This document shows, in pieces, positions 33,170 to 42,722 of a stretch of 64,000 nt of DNA. Below the pieces are notes generated by a model, which searched no databases, was not told the origin of the DNA, and was given only the letters and a program-made list of their open reading frames with translations. Origin of the DNA: Sphingomonas lycopersici (GTDB lineage Bacteria; Pseudomonadota; Alphaproteobacteria; Sphingomonadales; Sphingomonadaceae). The stretch covers positions 248,001 through 312,000 of the forward strand of contig NZ_JANFAU010000002.1 of assembly GCF_026130605.1 (NCBI RefSeq). Reading direction: 5' to 3'. A program made the translations under genes and the position numbers. Position 1 is the first letter of the stretch, and the number at the start of each line of letters is the position of its first letter.

Positions 33170-33190
33170 GTATATACGCAATGTATATAC
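33170..33190. promoter_or_regulatory. Paired GTATATAC palindromes, candidate VapBC operator
   Basis: Two identical 8-bp palindromes GTATATAC (33170-33177 and 33183-33190) with 5 bases between, just before the vapB ribosome site and touching the rimM stop codon. AbrB-fold antitoxins bind tandem short palindromes, so this should be the autoregulatory site and may coincide with an internal promoter. Confidence 0.65.
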
Positions 33191-33675
33191 TATTCGACGA
33201 ACGCGCTGTCCACCGTCAGCCGGCCGTCGCCCCATTCGGGCACGGCGTCGGCGCGCATCGGCACCATGAAGCGCTTGCCATTGTCGCGCTCGATCTCGAT
33301 CACGTCGCCGGCGCCGAAATTCTCCACCGCCACGACGCGCCCGAGCGCCTCGCCCTCGGTCGAGACCGCGGCAAGGCCGATCAGGTCGCAATGATAATAT
33401 TCGCCCTCGCCGAGCGCAGGCAGCGCCGAGCGCGGCACGGAGAGCTCCGTCCCGCGCAGCGCCTCGGCGCGATTGCGGTCGCCCACCTCGGCGAAGCGCG
33501 CGATTGCACCGTTCGGCCCGTCACGCAGCGCCTTGAGCGTCAGCGCGCCGCGATTGAACGACCGGTGGACGCCGAGATCGTCGGCGAACACCTTGAGCCG
33601 CACCTCCCCCGTCACACCGTGCGCGCCGATGATCACGGCGAGCACGACGTCGGGATCGGCGGATGTCGCGTTCAT
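33190..33675 (-). CDS. rimM: Ribosome maturation factor RimM
   Basis: A 161-residue 16S rRNA processing factor that binds S19 and assists 30S head assembly. The RimM N-domain is seen in VVLAVIIGAHGVTGEVRLKV and the PRC barrel in EYYHCDLIGLAAVSTEGEAL and RFMVPMRADAVPEW. It follows rpsP after 11 bases. Its stop codon is at the edge of the vapBC operator. Confidence 0.95.
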   Translation of the reverse strand: MNATSADPDVVLAVIIGAHGVTGEVRLKVFADDLGVHRSFNRGALTLKALRDGPNGAIARFAEVGDRNRAEALRGTELSVPRSALPALGEGEYYHCDLIGLAAVSTEGEALGRVVAVENFGAGDVIEIERDNGKRFMVPMRADAVPEWGDGRLTVDSAFVE

Positions 33676-33686
33676 CCGCGCCGAAC

Positions 33687-34145
33687 TTACTGCTCGGACG
33701 TCGCCTCGGCGACCTGCTCGGCCTCGGCAGTCGGCTCTTCGGTCGCCGCTTCGACTTCAGCCGCAACGACTTCCACCGCCTCGGCTTCGTTCGCCGCTTC
33801 CTCAGCCGCCTTCAGCTTCTCGGCCCGCTCCTCGGCGCGCTCCTTGGCCTTCTCGCCCGGCTCGGCCTTCTTCGGGTTGTTGCGCGCGGCGCGCTCACGC
33901 ACGCCGGCAGCGTCGAGGAAACGCGCGACGCGATCGGTCGGCTGCGCGCCAACGCCCAGCCAATGCTTGGCGCGATCGGTGTCGAGCACGACGCGCTTCT
34001 CGTCGTCCTTCTTGAGCAGCGGGTTGTAGTTGCCGATCTTCTCGATGAACTTGCCGTCGCGAGGGCTACGCGCATCGGCAACGACGATGCGGTAGTAAGG
34101 ACGCTTCTTCGAGCCGCCACGCGACAGGCGAATGCTGAGTGCCAT
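33687..34145 (-). CDS. rpsP: 30S ribosomal protein S16 with acidic C-terminal extension
   Basis: The first 80 residues are S16 ([60 protein letters not shown]). S16 stabilises the 5' domain of 16S rRNA. The remaining 70 residues are a low-complexity Ala/Glu tail ([20 protein letters not shown] and beyond), a feature of several alphaproteobacterial S16 proteins. First ribosomal gene downstream of ffh, 37 bases away. Confidence 0.97.
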   Translation of the reverse strand: MALSIRLSRGGSKKRPYYRIVVADARSPRDGKFIEKIGNYNPLLKKDDEKRVVLDTDRAKHWLGVGAQPTDRVARFLDAAGVRERAARNNPKKAEPGEKAKERAEERAEKLKAAEEAANEAEAVEVVAAEVEAATEEPTAEAEQVAEATSEQ

Positions 34146-34182
34146 TGGTAATACTTCCTTTCAACTATCTCTAAATATTCAA

Positions 34183-35676
34183 TTACTTCTTGAATTTCTT
34201 CGGAAACCCGGGCGGAAGCCCGCCACCGGGCAGCCCCGGCAAACCGCCGCCGGCCTTGCCGAGCATGTCGCCCAGATCCTGCCCGCCGATCGCATTGCCC
34301 AGCCCGCCAAGGCCGCCCTTGCCGAGCATCGCCATCATCCCCTTGATCCCGCCCATCTTCTTGATGCGCTTCATCGCGGTGGACATTTCCTGATGCATCT
34401 TGAGCAGCTTGTTGACGTCCTGCACGGTCGTCCCGCTGCCCTTGGCGATGCGGATCTTGCGCTTGGCGTTGATCAGCTCGGGCTTGGTGCGCTCCTTGGG
34501 CGTCATCGACGTGATCATCGCGTCCATGCGCAGCAGGATGCGTTCGTCGACCGCGCCATTGGCCATCGCCTGCTGCGCCTTCTTCATGCCGGGGATCATC
34601 CCGGCAAGCGCGCCGAGACCGCCCATCCGCCGCATCTGCGCGAGTTGGCCGCGCAGGTCGTTCATGTCGAAATGGCCCTTGGAGAGCCGCTCGGCCATCC
34701 GCTCGGCGTCTTCCTGCTGGATCGCCTCCGCCGCGCGCTCGACCAGCGACACCACGTCGCCCATGCCGAGGATGCGGCCGGCGACGCGCTCGGGGTGAAA
34801 CGGCTCGATCGCGTCGAGCTTTTCCCCGGTGCCGGCGAATTTGATCGGCTTGCCGGTGACGGCGCGCATCGACAGCGCCGCGCCGCCGCGCGCATCGCCG
34901 TCCATCCGGGTCAGCACCACGCCGGTCAGCGGCACCTGCGCCGAGAAGCTCTGCGCGACATTGACCGCATCCTGACCGGTCAGCGAGTCGACGACGAGCA
35001 GGATTTCCTGCGGGCGGGCGATGTCCGCCACCGCCTGCATCTCGTCCATCAGCGCCTGATCGACATGGAGCCGGCCCGCGGTATCGAGCATCAGCACGTC
35101 GAAGCCCTGCAGCTTCGCCGCCTGCAGCGCGCGCCGCGCGATATCGACCGGCTGCTGGCCGGCGACGATCGGCAGCGTCTGCACCTCGATCTGGGTGCCG
35201 AGCGTCGCGAGCTGTTCCTGCGCGGCCGGGCGGTTGACGTCGAGCGACGCCATCAGCACCTTCTTGCGCTCCTTGCCCGCGAGCCGCTTGGCGATCTTCG
35301 CGGTCGTCGTGGTCTTGCCCGAGCCCTGCAGGCCGACCATCATCACCACCGCCGGCGGCGAGACGTTGAGGTTCAGCTCCGCTTCGAGCGGCGCGCCCGC
35401 ACCCGGCGTCCCGCCGAGCATCTCGACCAGCGCATCGTGGACGATCTTGACGACCTGCTGCCCCGGGGTGACCGAGCGCAACACATTCTGGCCGACCGCT
35501 TTCTCGGTCGCCTCCTCGACGAACTGCCGCGCGACCGGCAGCGCCACATCGGCTTCGAGCAGCGCGATGCGCACCTCGCGCATCGCCTGGCGCACGTCTG
35601 CCTCGGTCAGCGCGCCACGGCCGCGCAACCGGTCAAACACACCGCCAAGGCGATCACTGAGGCTGTCGAACATCAA
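34183..35676 (-). CDS. ffh: Signal recognition particle GTPase Ffh
   Basis: A 497-residue SRP54 homologue. The N-domain is followed by the G-domain P-loop MVGLQGSGKTTTTAKIAKRL, DTAGRLHVDQALMDEM (G3), LTRMDGDARGGAALS (G4 region) and the methionine-rich M-domain with GGIKGMMAMLGKGGLGG, ending in a Gly/Pro tail GGGLPPGFPKKFKK. It binds signal peptides and 4.5S RNA and docks on FtsY, whose gene lies 3.3 kb away on the other strand. Heads the rpsP operon. Confidence 0.97.
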   Translation of the reverse strand: MMFDSLSDRLGGVFDRLRGRGALTEADVRQAMREVRIALLEADVALPVARQFVEEATEKAVGQNVLRSVTPGQQVVKIVHDALVEMLGGTPGAGAPLEAELNLNVSPPAVVMMVGLQGSGKTTTTAKIAKRLAGKERKKVLMASLDVNRPAAQEQLATLGTQIEVQTLPIVAGQQPVDIARRALQAAKLQGFDVLMLDTAGRLHVDQALMDEMQAVADIARPQEILLVVDSLTGQDAVNVAQSFSAQVPLTGVVLTRMDGDARGGAALSMRAVTGKPIKFAGTGEKLDAIEPFHPERVAGRILGMGDVVSLVERAAEAIQQEDAERMAERLSKGHFDMNDLRGQLAQMRRMGGLGALAGMIPGMKKAQQAMANGAVDERILLRMDAMITSMTPKERTKPELINAKRKIRIAKGSGTTVQDVNKLLKMHQEMSTAMKRIKKMGGIKGMMAMLGKGGLGGLGNAIGGQDLGDMLGKAGGGLPGLPGGGLPPGFPKKFKK

Positions 35677-35895
35677 ACTTCCTTCTCATCCGGCCCCAAA
35701 CGCAAAAGCGCCGGCGGGCGAAACCTCGCCGGCCAGCGTGCACCACATGGGCGCTTTTCTTCAGCGTTCAACGTCGGAACGTGGGCGGGCCTTTAACGCA
35801 AGGCGCTTGCCGGGGCAAGCCGGTCTCGCTTAACGGCTTCTACACCTCGATCTGCGACAAATATCTGGACCGACATTCAGGGGGACCGCACGGCA

Positions 35896-37278
35896 ATGGA
35901 AATGCTCGTGATAATCATAGCGTTGAGCATTCTCCTGGTCGCCGCAGCCGGCGCTTTCATGCGATTCTCCCGTCGAGGCGGCAGCGGCACCTGGTCCCGC
36001 GCGCGCAAGGCCGCGGCGCGCGACGCCGCCACCGGGCTCGCCACGCGGCAGGGGTTGCTCGAGGCCGGAGCACAGCTTCGCCTGCGCGCGGGCGACCGGA
36101 TGCTGGCGGCGATCGTGGTCGATGTCGGCCCCCACGCGACCGCCGGGGCGCTCGGCGATTTCGCGCCAAGCATCGCCGCAATGCTGCCGCTCGGCGCGAT
36201 CGCCGGGATCATCGAACCCACCCGCCTCGCCTGCCTCACGACCTTCGACCGCTATGCCGTGGATGCGCCCGAGCAGCTCGCGCGGCGGATCGCCGACGCG
36301 CTCGCCGGCTATCCGCAGGCCGATGCCCGCAGCGCGACGATCGGTCTCGCCAGCACCGACGATCCGCAAGCCCAGCCCGCCGAAGCGCTGGTCGAGGCCG
36401 CGGCGACCGCGGCGGCGGCGGCACGCGCCGAAGGGGTGCGCTCGCTGCGCTTCACCAAGGAAATGGCCGCCCGCGCGCGCGCGCGCGCAGTGATCGCGCG
36501 CAGCCTGCCCGATGCGATTTCGAACGGCGCGATCGTGCCTTATTTCGAGCCGATCATCGATCTCGAAACCAACGAATTGCTCGGGCTGGAGGTGCTCGCA
36601 CGCTGGGAACATCCGACCCACGGCGTCATCGCGCCGGCGCATTTCATCGACATCGCGCTCGAGCGCAATCTGATCGCGGACCTTACCCTGTCGGTGATGC
36701 GGCAGGCGCTCACCGCCGCGCGCGACTGGGATCCGCGGCTGATCCTCGCGGTCAATTTCTCGGTCACCCAGCTGCGCGATCCGTGGCTGGCGCAGAAGGT
36801 GATCCGGCTGCTCAGCGAACTCGGCTTTCCGCCCGCGCGGCTTGAGATCGAGCTGACCGAGGGCGTGCTGATGGATCCGCAAGGCGTCGTCTCGCCGACC
36901 GTCGAGAGCCTCAAGGCGCAGGGCGTGCGGATCGCGCTCGACGATTTCGGCACCGGCGTCTCCAGCCTGACGCACCTGCGCGCGCTGCCGTTCGACCGGA
37001 TCAAGATCGATCATACGATCATCACCGAAGTGTGCGAGGATCCGGCGCGCGCCGCGATCGCCGATGCGGTGATCCGGCTTGGCGAAAGCCTCAACCTGCC
37101 GGTGACCGCCGAAGGAGTGGAGAGCCGGCGCATCGCCGACCGGCTGCGCGCGATGGGCTGCGCGGTCGGCCAGGGCTATCTGTTCGGCCAGCCGATGAGC
37201 CTGATGCAGACCCGCCGGATGCTCGCCGAGCAACGGCTGATCCCCAATATGGTCACCAGCCAACGCCTGGCTGGCTGA
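35896..37278 (+). CDS. EAL-domain c-di-GMP phosphodiesterase with degenerate GGDEF region
   Basis: A 460-residue protein with an N-terminal membrane helix (MLVIIIALSILLVAAAGAFM), a GGDEF-like fold lacking its signature (residues about 45-190), and an EAL domain. The signature is EVL at 232-234 with the catalytic set VNFSVTQL, ELTEGVL, LDDFGTGVSSL, DRIKIDHT, TAEGVESRR and GQGYLFGQP; these metal and base residues appear intact, so activity is likely. The upstream 219-base gap from ffh holds no gene I can support. Its 3' end overlaps the opposing DUF924 gene by 26 bases. Confidence 0.9.
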   Translation: MEMLVIIIALSILLVAAAGAFMRFSRRGGSGTWSRARKAAARDAATGLATRQGLLEAGAQLRLRAGDRMLAAIVVDVGPHATAGALGDFAPSIAAMLPLGAIAGIIEPTRLACLTTFDRYAVDAPEQLARRIADALAGYPQADARSATIGLASTDDPQAQPAEALVEAAATAAAAARAEGVRSLRFTKEMAARARARAVIARSLPDAISNGAIVPYFEPIIDLETNELLGLEVLARWEHPTHGVIAPAHFIDIALERNLIADLTLSVMRQALTAARDWDPRLILAVNFSVTQLRDPWLAQKVIRLLSELGFPPARLEIELTEGVLMDPQGVVSPTVESLKAQGVRIALDDFGTGVSSLTHLRALPFDRIKIDHTIITEVCEDPARAAIADAVIRLGESLNLPVTAEGVESRRIADRLRAMGCAVGQGYLFGQPMSLMQTRRMLAEQRLIPNMVTSQRLAG

Positions 37279-37810
37279 GATAGTCCTTCTCCTCCGCGGT
37301 CGATTCCCGGCCGAGCGCCGCATTGCGCGTCGGAAAGCGCCCGAAGCGCGCGATCACATCGGCATGTTCGTGGGCGTAACGCAGCTGCTCGGGCTCGCCC
37401 AAAGCGACATATTTCTCGACGCTGAGCCGCTGGAGCGCGGCATCCTCGGCGTGCATCAGCGGCATATAGAGGAAGATGCGCCGATCGACCGGATAATGCT
37501 CGTCCCATTCGCGATCGATCGCCGAGACGGTGAGCGAAGCGGCGAGCGGATCGGCCTCGAAGGCGGCGGGCGTATCGCGATGGATATTCCGCGAGAATTG
37601 ATCGAGCAGGATCACCGCCGCGAGCAGGCTGTCGTGATTGTCCTGCCAGTCGGCCGCCCCCGTCGCGAACACCGCCTGACGCGTCGCGCCGAACCGGTCG
37701 GCGATCTCGCGATCGAGCGCGGGATCGGGGATGAAATGCCATTTCGGCGCGAGCGAGAACCAGAAGTCGATCACCTCGCCGGCCTTTTCGTGGACTTGCA
37801 CGTCTCGCAT
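37253..37810 (-). CDS. DUF924 family protein
   Basis: A 185-residue alpha-helical protein with the family features VIDFWFSLAPKWHF, ILLDQFSRNIHRDTPAAFEA, FLYMPLMHAEDAALQ and the C-terminal FGRFPTRNAALGRESTAEE. The TPR-like fold has no assigned activity. The ATG at 37808-37810 is 15 bases from the oppositely oriented mtaB start, and the gene's last 26 bases overlap the EAL gene end to end. Confidence 0.9.
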   Translation of the reverse strand: MRDVQVHEKAGEVIDFWFSLAPKWHFIPDPALDREIADRFGATRQAVFATGAADWQDNHDSLLAAVILLDQFSRNIHRDTPAAFEADPLAASLTVSAIDREWDEHYPVDRRIFLYMPLMHAEDAALQRLSVEKYVALGEPEQLRYAHEHADVIARFGRFPTRNAALGRESTAEEKDYLSQPGVGW

Positions 37811-37825
37811 GACTAGATCGCCTCC

Positions 37826-39028
37826 ATGCCTGCCCCGCCCGCGCCCGAGGTTATAACCCTTGGCTGCCGTCTCAACCTCGCGGAAAGCGAAACGATCCGC
37901 GGCCTGATCGGGCAGCGCGACACGATCGTCGTCAACACCTGCGGCGTCACCAACGAGGCGGTGAAGCAGAGCCGTGCCGCGATCCGCCGCGCGCATCGCG
38001 CGCGCCCGGAGGCGGAGATCGTCGCGACCGGCTGCGCCGCCGAAATCGACCGCGTCGGCTTCGGCGCACTGCCCGGCGTCGCGCGGGTGGTGGGCAATGC
38101 CGCCAAATTGCTCCCGGCGACCTGGAGCGGCTTTCCCAATCGCCTGCCGCCGCGCCGTCATGCGCGTGCCTTCGTCGGGGTGCAGAACGGCTGCGATCAT
38201 GCCTGCACCTTCTGCGCCATCCCCGCCGGGCGTGGCCCGAGCCGCAGCGACCCCGCCGCGCAGGTCGTTGCGCGGATCGCTGCTCTGGTCGAGGAAGGCG
38301 CGCGGGAAGTCGTGCTGAGCGGGGTCGATCTCACCAGCTATGCCGACGGCGACACGACGCTCGGCGGGCTGGTCGAGCAAATCCTGCGCGACGTGCCCGC
38401 TTTGCCCCGCCTGCGGCTCTCGTCACTCGACACGATCGAGATCGACGAGCGGCTGTTCGCGCTGATCACCGAAGAACCCCGCGTCATGCCGCATCTCCAT
38501 TTGTCGCTGCAGGCCGGCGACGATCTGACGCTCAAGCGGATGCGCCGCCGCCATCTGCGCGCCGACGCGGTGCGCATGGTCGAACAGCTCAAGGCGAAGC
38601 GCGACATCGCGATCGGCGCCGATCTGATCGCCGGCTTCCCCACCGAGAGCGACGCGATGTTCGCCAACACGCTCGCGCTGATCGACGATTGCGACATTGT
38701 CCACGCGCATGTCTTCCCTTATTCGCCGCGCGCCGGCACCCCGGCGGCGCGGATGCCGCAGGTCGCAGGCGACGTGGCGCGGGCACGTGCCGCGCGGCTG
38801 CGCGAGCGGGCGGCGATGCGGCGGCGCGCGTGGCTCAACGGCATGATCGGCTCCGAACAGCCGATCGTGCTGGAAAAACCGGGCGATCGCGGCCATGCGC
38901 CGGGCTTCGCCGATGTGCGGCTGGCGGAAACCCAGCCTGCGTCGGCCATCGGCCGGATTTTCTCCGTTCGCATCGCGCAGGCGACCGACAGCCATCTTAT
39001 CGGGCATCTCATCGGAACGATTGAATGA
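37826..39028 (+). CDS. mtaB: tRNA t6A37 methylthiotransferase MtaB
   Basis: A 400-residue radical-SAM protein converting t6A37 to ms2t6A37. The N-terminal MTTase domain has TLGCRLNLAESE, VNTCGVTNEAV and ATGCAAEID (three cluster cysteines); the radical-SAM cluster motif is GCDHACTFCAIPAGRGPSRS; the TRAM-like end follows. This cysteine spacing is the MtaB rather than MiaB arrangement. ftsY overlaps its stop by four bases. TsaE, needed to make the t6A substrate, is encoded at 11768-12214. Confidence 0.93.
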   Translation: MPAPPAPEVITLGCRLNLAESETIRGLIGQRDTIVVNTCGVTNEAVKQSRAAIRRAHRARPEAEIVATGCAAEIDRVGFGALPGVARVVGNAAKLLPATWSGFPNRLPPRRHARAFVGVQNGCDHACTFCAIPAGRGPSRSDPAAQVVARIAALVEEGAREVVLSGVDLTSYADGDTTLGGLVEQILRDVPALPRLRLSSLDTIEIDERLFALITEEPRVMPHLHLSLQAGDDLTLKRMRRRHLRADAVRMVEQLKAKRDIAIGADLIAGFPTESDAMFANTLALIDDCDIVHAHVFPYSPRAGTPAARMPQVAGDVARARAARLRERAAMRRRAWLNGMIGSEQPIVLEKPGDRGHAPGFADVRLAETQPASAIGRIFSVRIAQATDSHLIGHLIGTIE

Positions 39029-39960
39029 ACTCCAACCCTTCCTGGCACGAAAAGCTGCTCGGCGGCTTCCGCCGCACCTCCGATCGGTTGATCGGCAACC
39101 TCACCGGGCTCGGCACCGCGCCGCTCGACGATAATACGCTCGACGAGATCGAGGAGGCGCTGATCGCGTCCGATCTCGGCCCGGAGACCGCGGGCAAGAT
39201 CCGCGCGCGGCTCTCGGCGGGCAGTTTCGAGCGCAATATGGAGGATCTCGGCATCCGCCTCGTCGTCGCCGAGGAGGTTGAAAAGGCGCTGGCCGAGGTC
39301 GCGCGCCCGCTCGAAATCGATGCCTTTCCGCGGCCGCAGGTGATCCTCGTCATCGGGGTCAACGGATCGGGCAAGACGACGACGATCGCCAAGCTCGCGC
39401 ATCTGTTCCTCGAACAGGATTATGGCGTGATGCTCGCAGCGGGCGACACCTTCCGCGCCGCCGCGATCGGCCAGCTCGCCACCTGGGCCGAGCGCGTCGG
39501 GGTACCGATCGTTACCGGGCCGGAGGGCGGCGATGCTGCCGGGGTGGTGTGGGATGCGGTGAAACAGGCCACCGCGACCGGGATCGACGTGCTGATCGTC
39601 GATACCGCCGGGCGATTGCAGAACAAGCGCGAACTGATGGACGAGCTCGCCAAGATCCGCCGCGTGCTCGGCCGGCTCAACCCCGCGGCGCCGCATGACG
39701 TGGTGCTGGTGCTCGATGCCACCACCGGGCAGAATGCGCTGTCGCAGATCGAGGTGTTCAGGGAAGTCGCCGGGGTGACGGGGCTGGTGATGACCAAGCT
39801 CGACGGCACCGCGCGCGGCGGCGTGCTCGTCGCGGCGGCGGAGCGTTACGGGCTGCCGATCCATGCGATCGGGGTCGGCGAAGGAATGACCGATCTTCGC
39901 CCGTTCGACGCCAATGAGGTCAGCCGGATCATCGCCGGCGTGGACGATACGCGGAAGTGA
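39025..39960 (+). CDS. ftsY: Signal recognition particle receptor FtsY
   Basis: A 311-residue SRP receptor GTPase. NG-domain motifs are VILVIGVNGSGKTTTIAKLA (G1), DTFRAAAIGQLATWAERVGV, VDTAGRLQNKRELMDELAKI (G3) and VMTKLDGTARGG (G4). It lacks the long acidic A domain of E. coli FtsY, as in most alphaproteobacteria, so membrane binding would rely on the short N-terminal helix. It is translationally coupled to mtaB. Confidence 0.97.
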   Translation: MNSNPSWHEKLLGGFRRTSDRLIGNLTGLGTAPLDDNTLDEIEEALIASDLGPETAGKIRARLSAGSFERNMEDLGIRLVVAEEVEKALAEVARPLEIDAFPRPQVILVIGVNGSGKTTTIAKLAHLFLEQDYGVMLAAGDTFRAAAIGQLATWAERVGVPIVTGPEGGDAAGVVWDAVKQATATGIDVLIVDTAGRLQNKRELMDELAKIRRVLGRLNPAAPHDVVLVLDATTGQNALSQIEVFREVAGVTGLVMTKLDGTARGGVLVAAAERYGLPIHAIGVGEGMTDLRPFDANEVSRIIAGVDDTRK

Positions 39961-40010
39961 CGAGAGGCGCCGCCTTCGCTTTCCCTCGTCCCCGGCGTTT
40001 CATTTCCCTT

Positions 40011-40081
40011 ACCACCCCGGCGGAGGCCGGGGTCCAGCAACGGAACGCTCGCGACTGGACCTCGGCCTTCGCCGGGGTGGT
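40011..40081. repeat. Intergenic inverted repeat, family D
   Basis: ACCACCCCGGCGGAGGCCGG with inverted partner CGGCCTTCGCCGGGGTGGTT, sharing GTCCAG / CTGGAC inside, about 17 bases between arms. It lies between ftsY and the yciB-like gene, read in the same direction. Confidence 0.85.
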
Positions 40082-40123
40082 TGGAAAGAGCGGGAACCGC
40101 GAAACAATGCTAATGGAGTTGAC

Positions 40124-40735
40124 GTGACGACGAGCAAAACCGCCTCCCCGGGCTTCCGCCTCGCGCTCGATTACGGGCCGTTGCTGGTCTTCTTCGCGGT
40201 CAATTTCCTGACCCCGGGCGCGGCGATCTTCCGCATCATCGCCGCCACCGGCGCCTTCATGGCGGCGATGGTCGTCGCGCTGATCCTGTCGTGGTTCAAG
40301 ACCGGGCGGGTCTCGCCGATGCTGCTGATCTCGGCGGTGCTGGTGCTCGTGTTCGGCGGGCTGACGATCTATTTCCACGACGAGCGCTTCATCAAGATGA
40401 AGCCGACCTTCGTCTACGCGATCTTCGCCGCCGTCCTCGGCTTCGGGCTCGCGACCGGCCGCCCGCTGCTCCAGTCGCTGCTCGAAACCGCCTATCCCGG
40501 GCTCGATCAGGCCGGTTGGCGCAAGCTCACGCGCAACTGGACGATTTTCTTCGTGGTCATGGCGGTGCTCAACGAGGCGGTGTGGCGCAACAGCTCGACC
40601 GATTTCTGGGTCGGGTTCAAATTATGGGGCGCGATCCCGCTGACCCTGGTCTTCGCCTTCGCCAATGTGCCGATGTTGTTGAAGCACGGCCTGCAGGCCG
40701 AAAGCGCGCCGGACACGATCCCGCCGGAGGGTTGA
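40124..40735 (+). CDS. YciB/IspZ-type inner-membrane septation protein
   Basis: A 203-residue protein with five or six membrane helices, starting from a GTG at 40124 preceded by TGGAG. Family stretches include LALDYGPLLVFFAVNFL, FIKMKPTFVYAIFAAVL, LTRNWTIFFVVMAVLNEAVW and FWVGFKLWGAIPLTLVFAF. YciB interacts with cell-division and envelope proteins in E. coli and IspZ is needed for Shigella spread, but its mechanism is unknown. The longer open frame upstream runs through the repeat and is not coding. Confidence 0.9.
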   Translation: MTTSKTASPGFRLALDYGPLLVFFAVNFLTPGAAIFRIIAATGAFMAAMVVALILSWFKTGRVSPMLLISAVLVLVFGGLTIYFHDERFIKMKPTFVYAIFAAVLGFGLATGRPLLQSLLETAYPGLDQAGWRKLTRNWTIFFVVMAVLNEAVWRNSSTDFWVGFKLWGAIPLTLVFAFANVPMLLKHGLQAESAPDTIPPEG

Positions 40736-40743
40736 GAAATAAA

Positions 40744-40828
40744 GTGTCCCCGCGAAAGCGGGGACCCAGAGCCAAACAACACGACGCCGGTTGCTACCGC
40801 CTCTGGGTCCCCGCCTTCGCGGGGACAC
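40744..40828. repeat. Intergenic inverted repeat, family C
   Basis: GTGTCCCCGCGAAAGCGGGG at the left and GTCCCCGCCTTCGCGGGGAC near the right, each itself a small palindrome and together a long inverted pair (GGGACCCAGAG / CTCTGGGTCCC). It separates the convergent yciB-like and sodB genes. Confidence 0.85.
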
Positions 40829-40838
40829 ATGAGCGCGA

Positions 40839-41450
40839 TTACGCGACCGCGGCGTCGTAGCGGCGGCCGGCCTCGTCCCAGTTCACCACGTCCCACCACG
40901 CCTTGAGATAGCCGGGGCGGTCGTTCTTGTAGGTGAGGTAATAAGCGTGTTCCCACACGTCGTTGCCGAGGATCGGCGTGCCCGGTTCCTTGGCATCGTC
41001 CATCAGCGGGTTGTCCTGGTTCGGGGTCGACGTCACCTTGAGCGCGCCGGAATTGTCGACGATCACCCACGCCCAGCCCGAGCCGAACTGGCCCGCGCCC
41101 TTGGTGTTGAATTCTTCCTTGAGCTTGTCGAGCCCGCCAAACGCCTCGATCGCCGCGGCGAGCTTGCCCGACGGCTGGGTCGAGCCCTTGGGCGCCATGA
41201 TCTTCCAGAAGAAATCGTGGTTCCAATAGCCACCGCCATTGTTGCGGACGAGCGGCGGCTGGCTCGACATCATGCCCATGATCTCTTCGATCGACTTGCC
41301 CGCCAGCTTCGGATCGGCCGCGACGCCCTCGTTGAGCTTGGCGGTATAGGCCGCGTGGTGCTTGTCGTGGTGGAAAGTCATCGTCTCCTTCGAGATGACC
41401 GGCTCCAGCGCGTCATAGGCATAAGGCAGCGGCGGGAGTTCGAAAGCCAT
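40839..41450 (-). CDS. sodB: Superoxide dismutase, Fe/Mn type
   Basis: A 203-residue cytosolic superoxide dismutase. Metal ligands are visible: His in TFHHDKHHAAYT, His in GGGYWNHDFFWK, Asp in the late PILGNDVWEHAYYL segment together with its His. GGGYWNHDFFW and the residues around GAGQFGSGWAW favour the iron form. Start ATG at 41448-41450 follows AAGGAGGACACA, a strong ribosome site; an upstream in-frame extension is ignored. Confidence 0.95.
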   Translation of the reverse strand: MAFELPPLPYAYDALEPVISKETMTFHHDKHHAAYTAKLNEGVAADPKLAGKSIEEIMGMMSSQPPLVRNNGGGYWNHDFFWKIMAPKGSTQPSGKLAAAIEAFGGLDKLKEEFNTKGAGQFGSGWAWVIVDNSGALKVTSTPNQDNPLMDDAKEPGTPILGNDVWEHAYYLTYKNDRPGYLKAWWDVVNWDEAGRRYDAAVA

Positions 41451-41514
41451 TGTGTCCTCCTTGGGTCTTCGCGCAGGCAAACGCGACGCAGCCCAAATGG
41501 CTCCACAAACCTCG

Positions 41515-42549
<1,035 letters not shown>

Positions 42550-42578
42550 CGCCAATATCTGGCGCGATTTGCCGACAT

Positions 42579-42599
42579 TTGGCAAGTGCGCCATGCCAA
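42579..42599. promoter_or_regulatory. Candidate PspF upstream activating site
   Basis: Inverted repeat TTGGCA-N9-TGCCAA, ending about 50 bases upstream of the sigma-54 promoter, the right spacing for an enhancer. A second, weaker dyad GCCA-N5-TGGC lies at 42551-42563 against the pspF start and may serve in autoregulation. Confidence 0.6.
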
Positions 42600-42648
42600 C
42601 TTTTCTTTCGCCCACGGCAAAACACACGGAAATCAGCCAAAAACGAAA

Positions 42649-42666
42649 TTGGCACGCCTCCTGCAA
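42649..42666 (+). promoter_or_regulatory. Sigma-54 (-24/-12) promoter of the psp operon
   Basis: TTGGCACGCCTCCTGCAA contains the -24 element TGGCACG and the -12 element with TGC at the standard spacing. It reads toward the 48-codon ORF and pspA, with pspF divergent on the other side. Confidence 0.85.
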
Positions 42667-42722
42667 TGCTTTGGGCAATCGCCGCAGGGCGGAAATGACG
42701 GATCGAATTTCAGGAGGCAGAC

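Noticed and set aside
39914..40123. Longer N-terminus for the YciB-like protein
   Set aside because: The upstream codons translate the intergenic family D repeat; the GTG at 40124 has a ribosome site and begins the conserved part.
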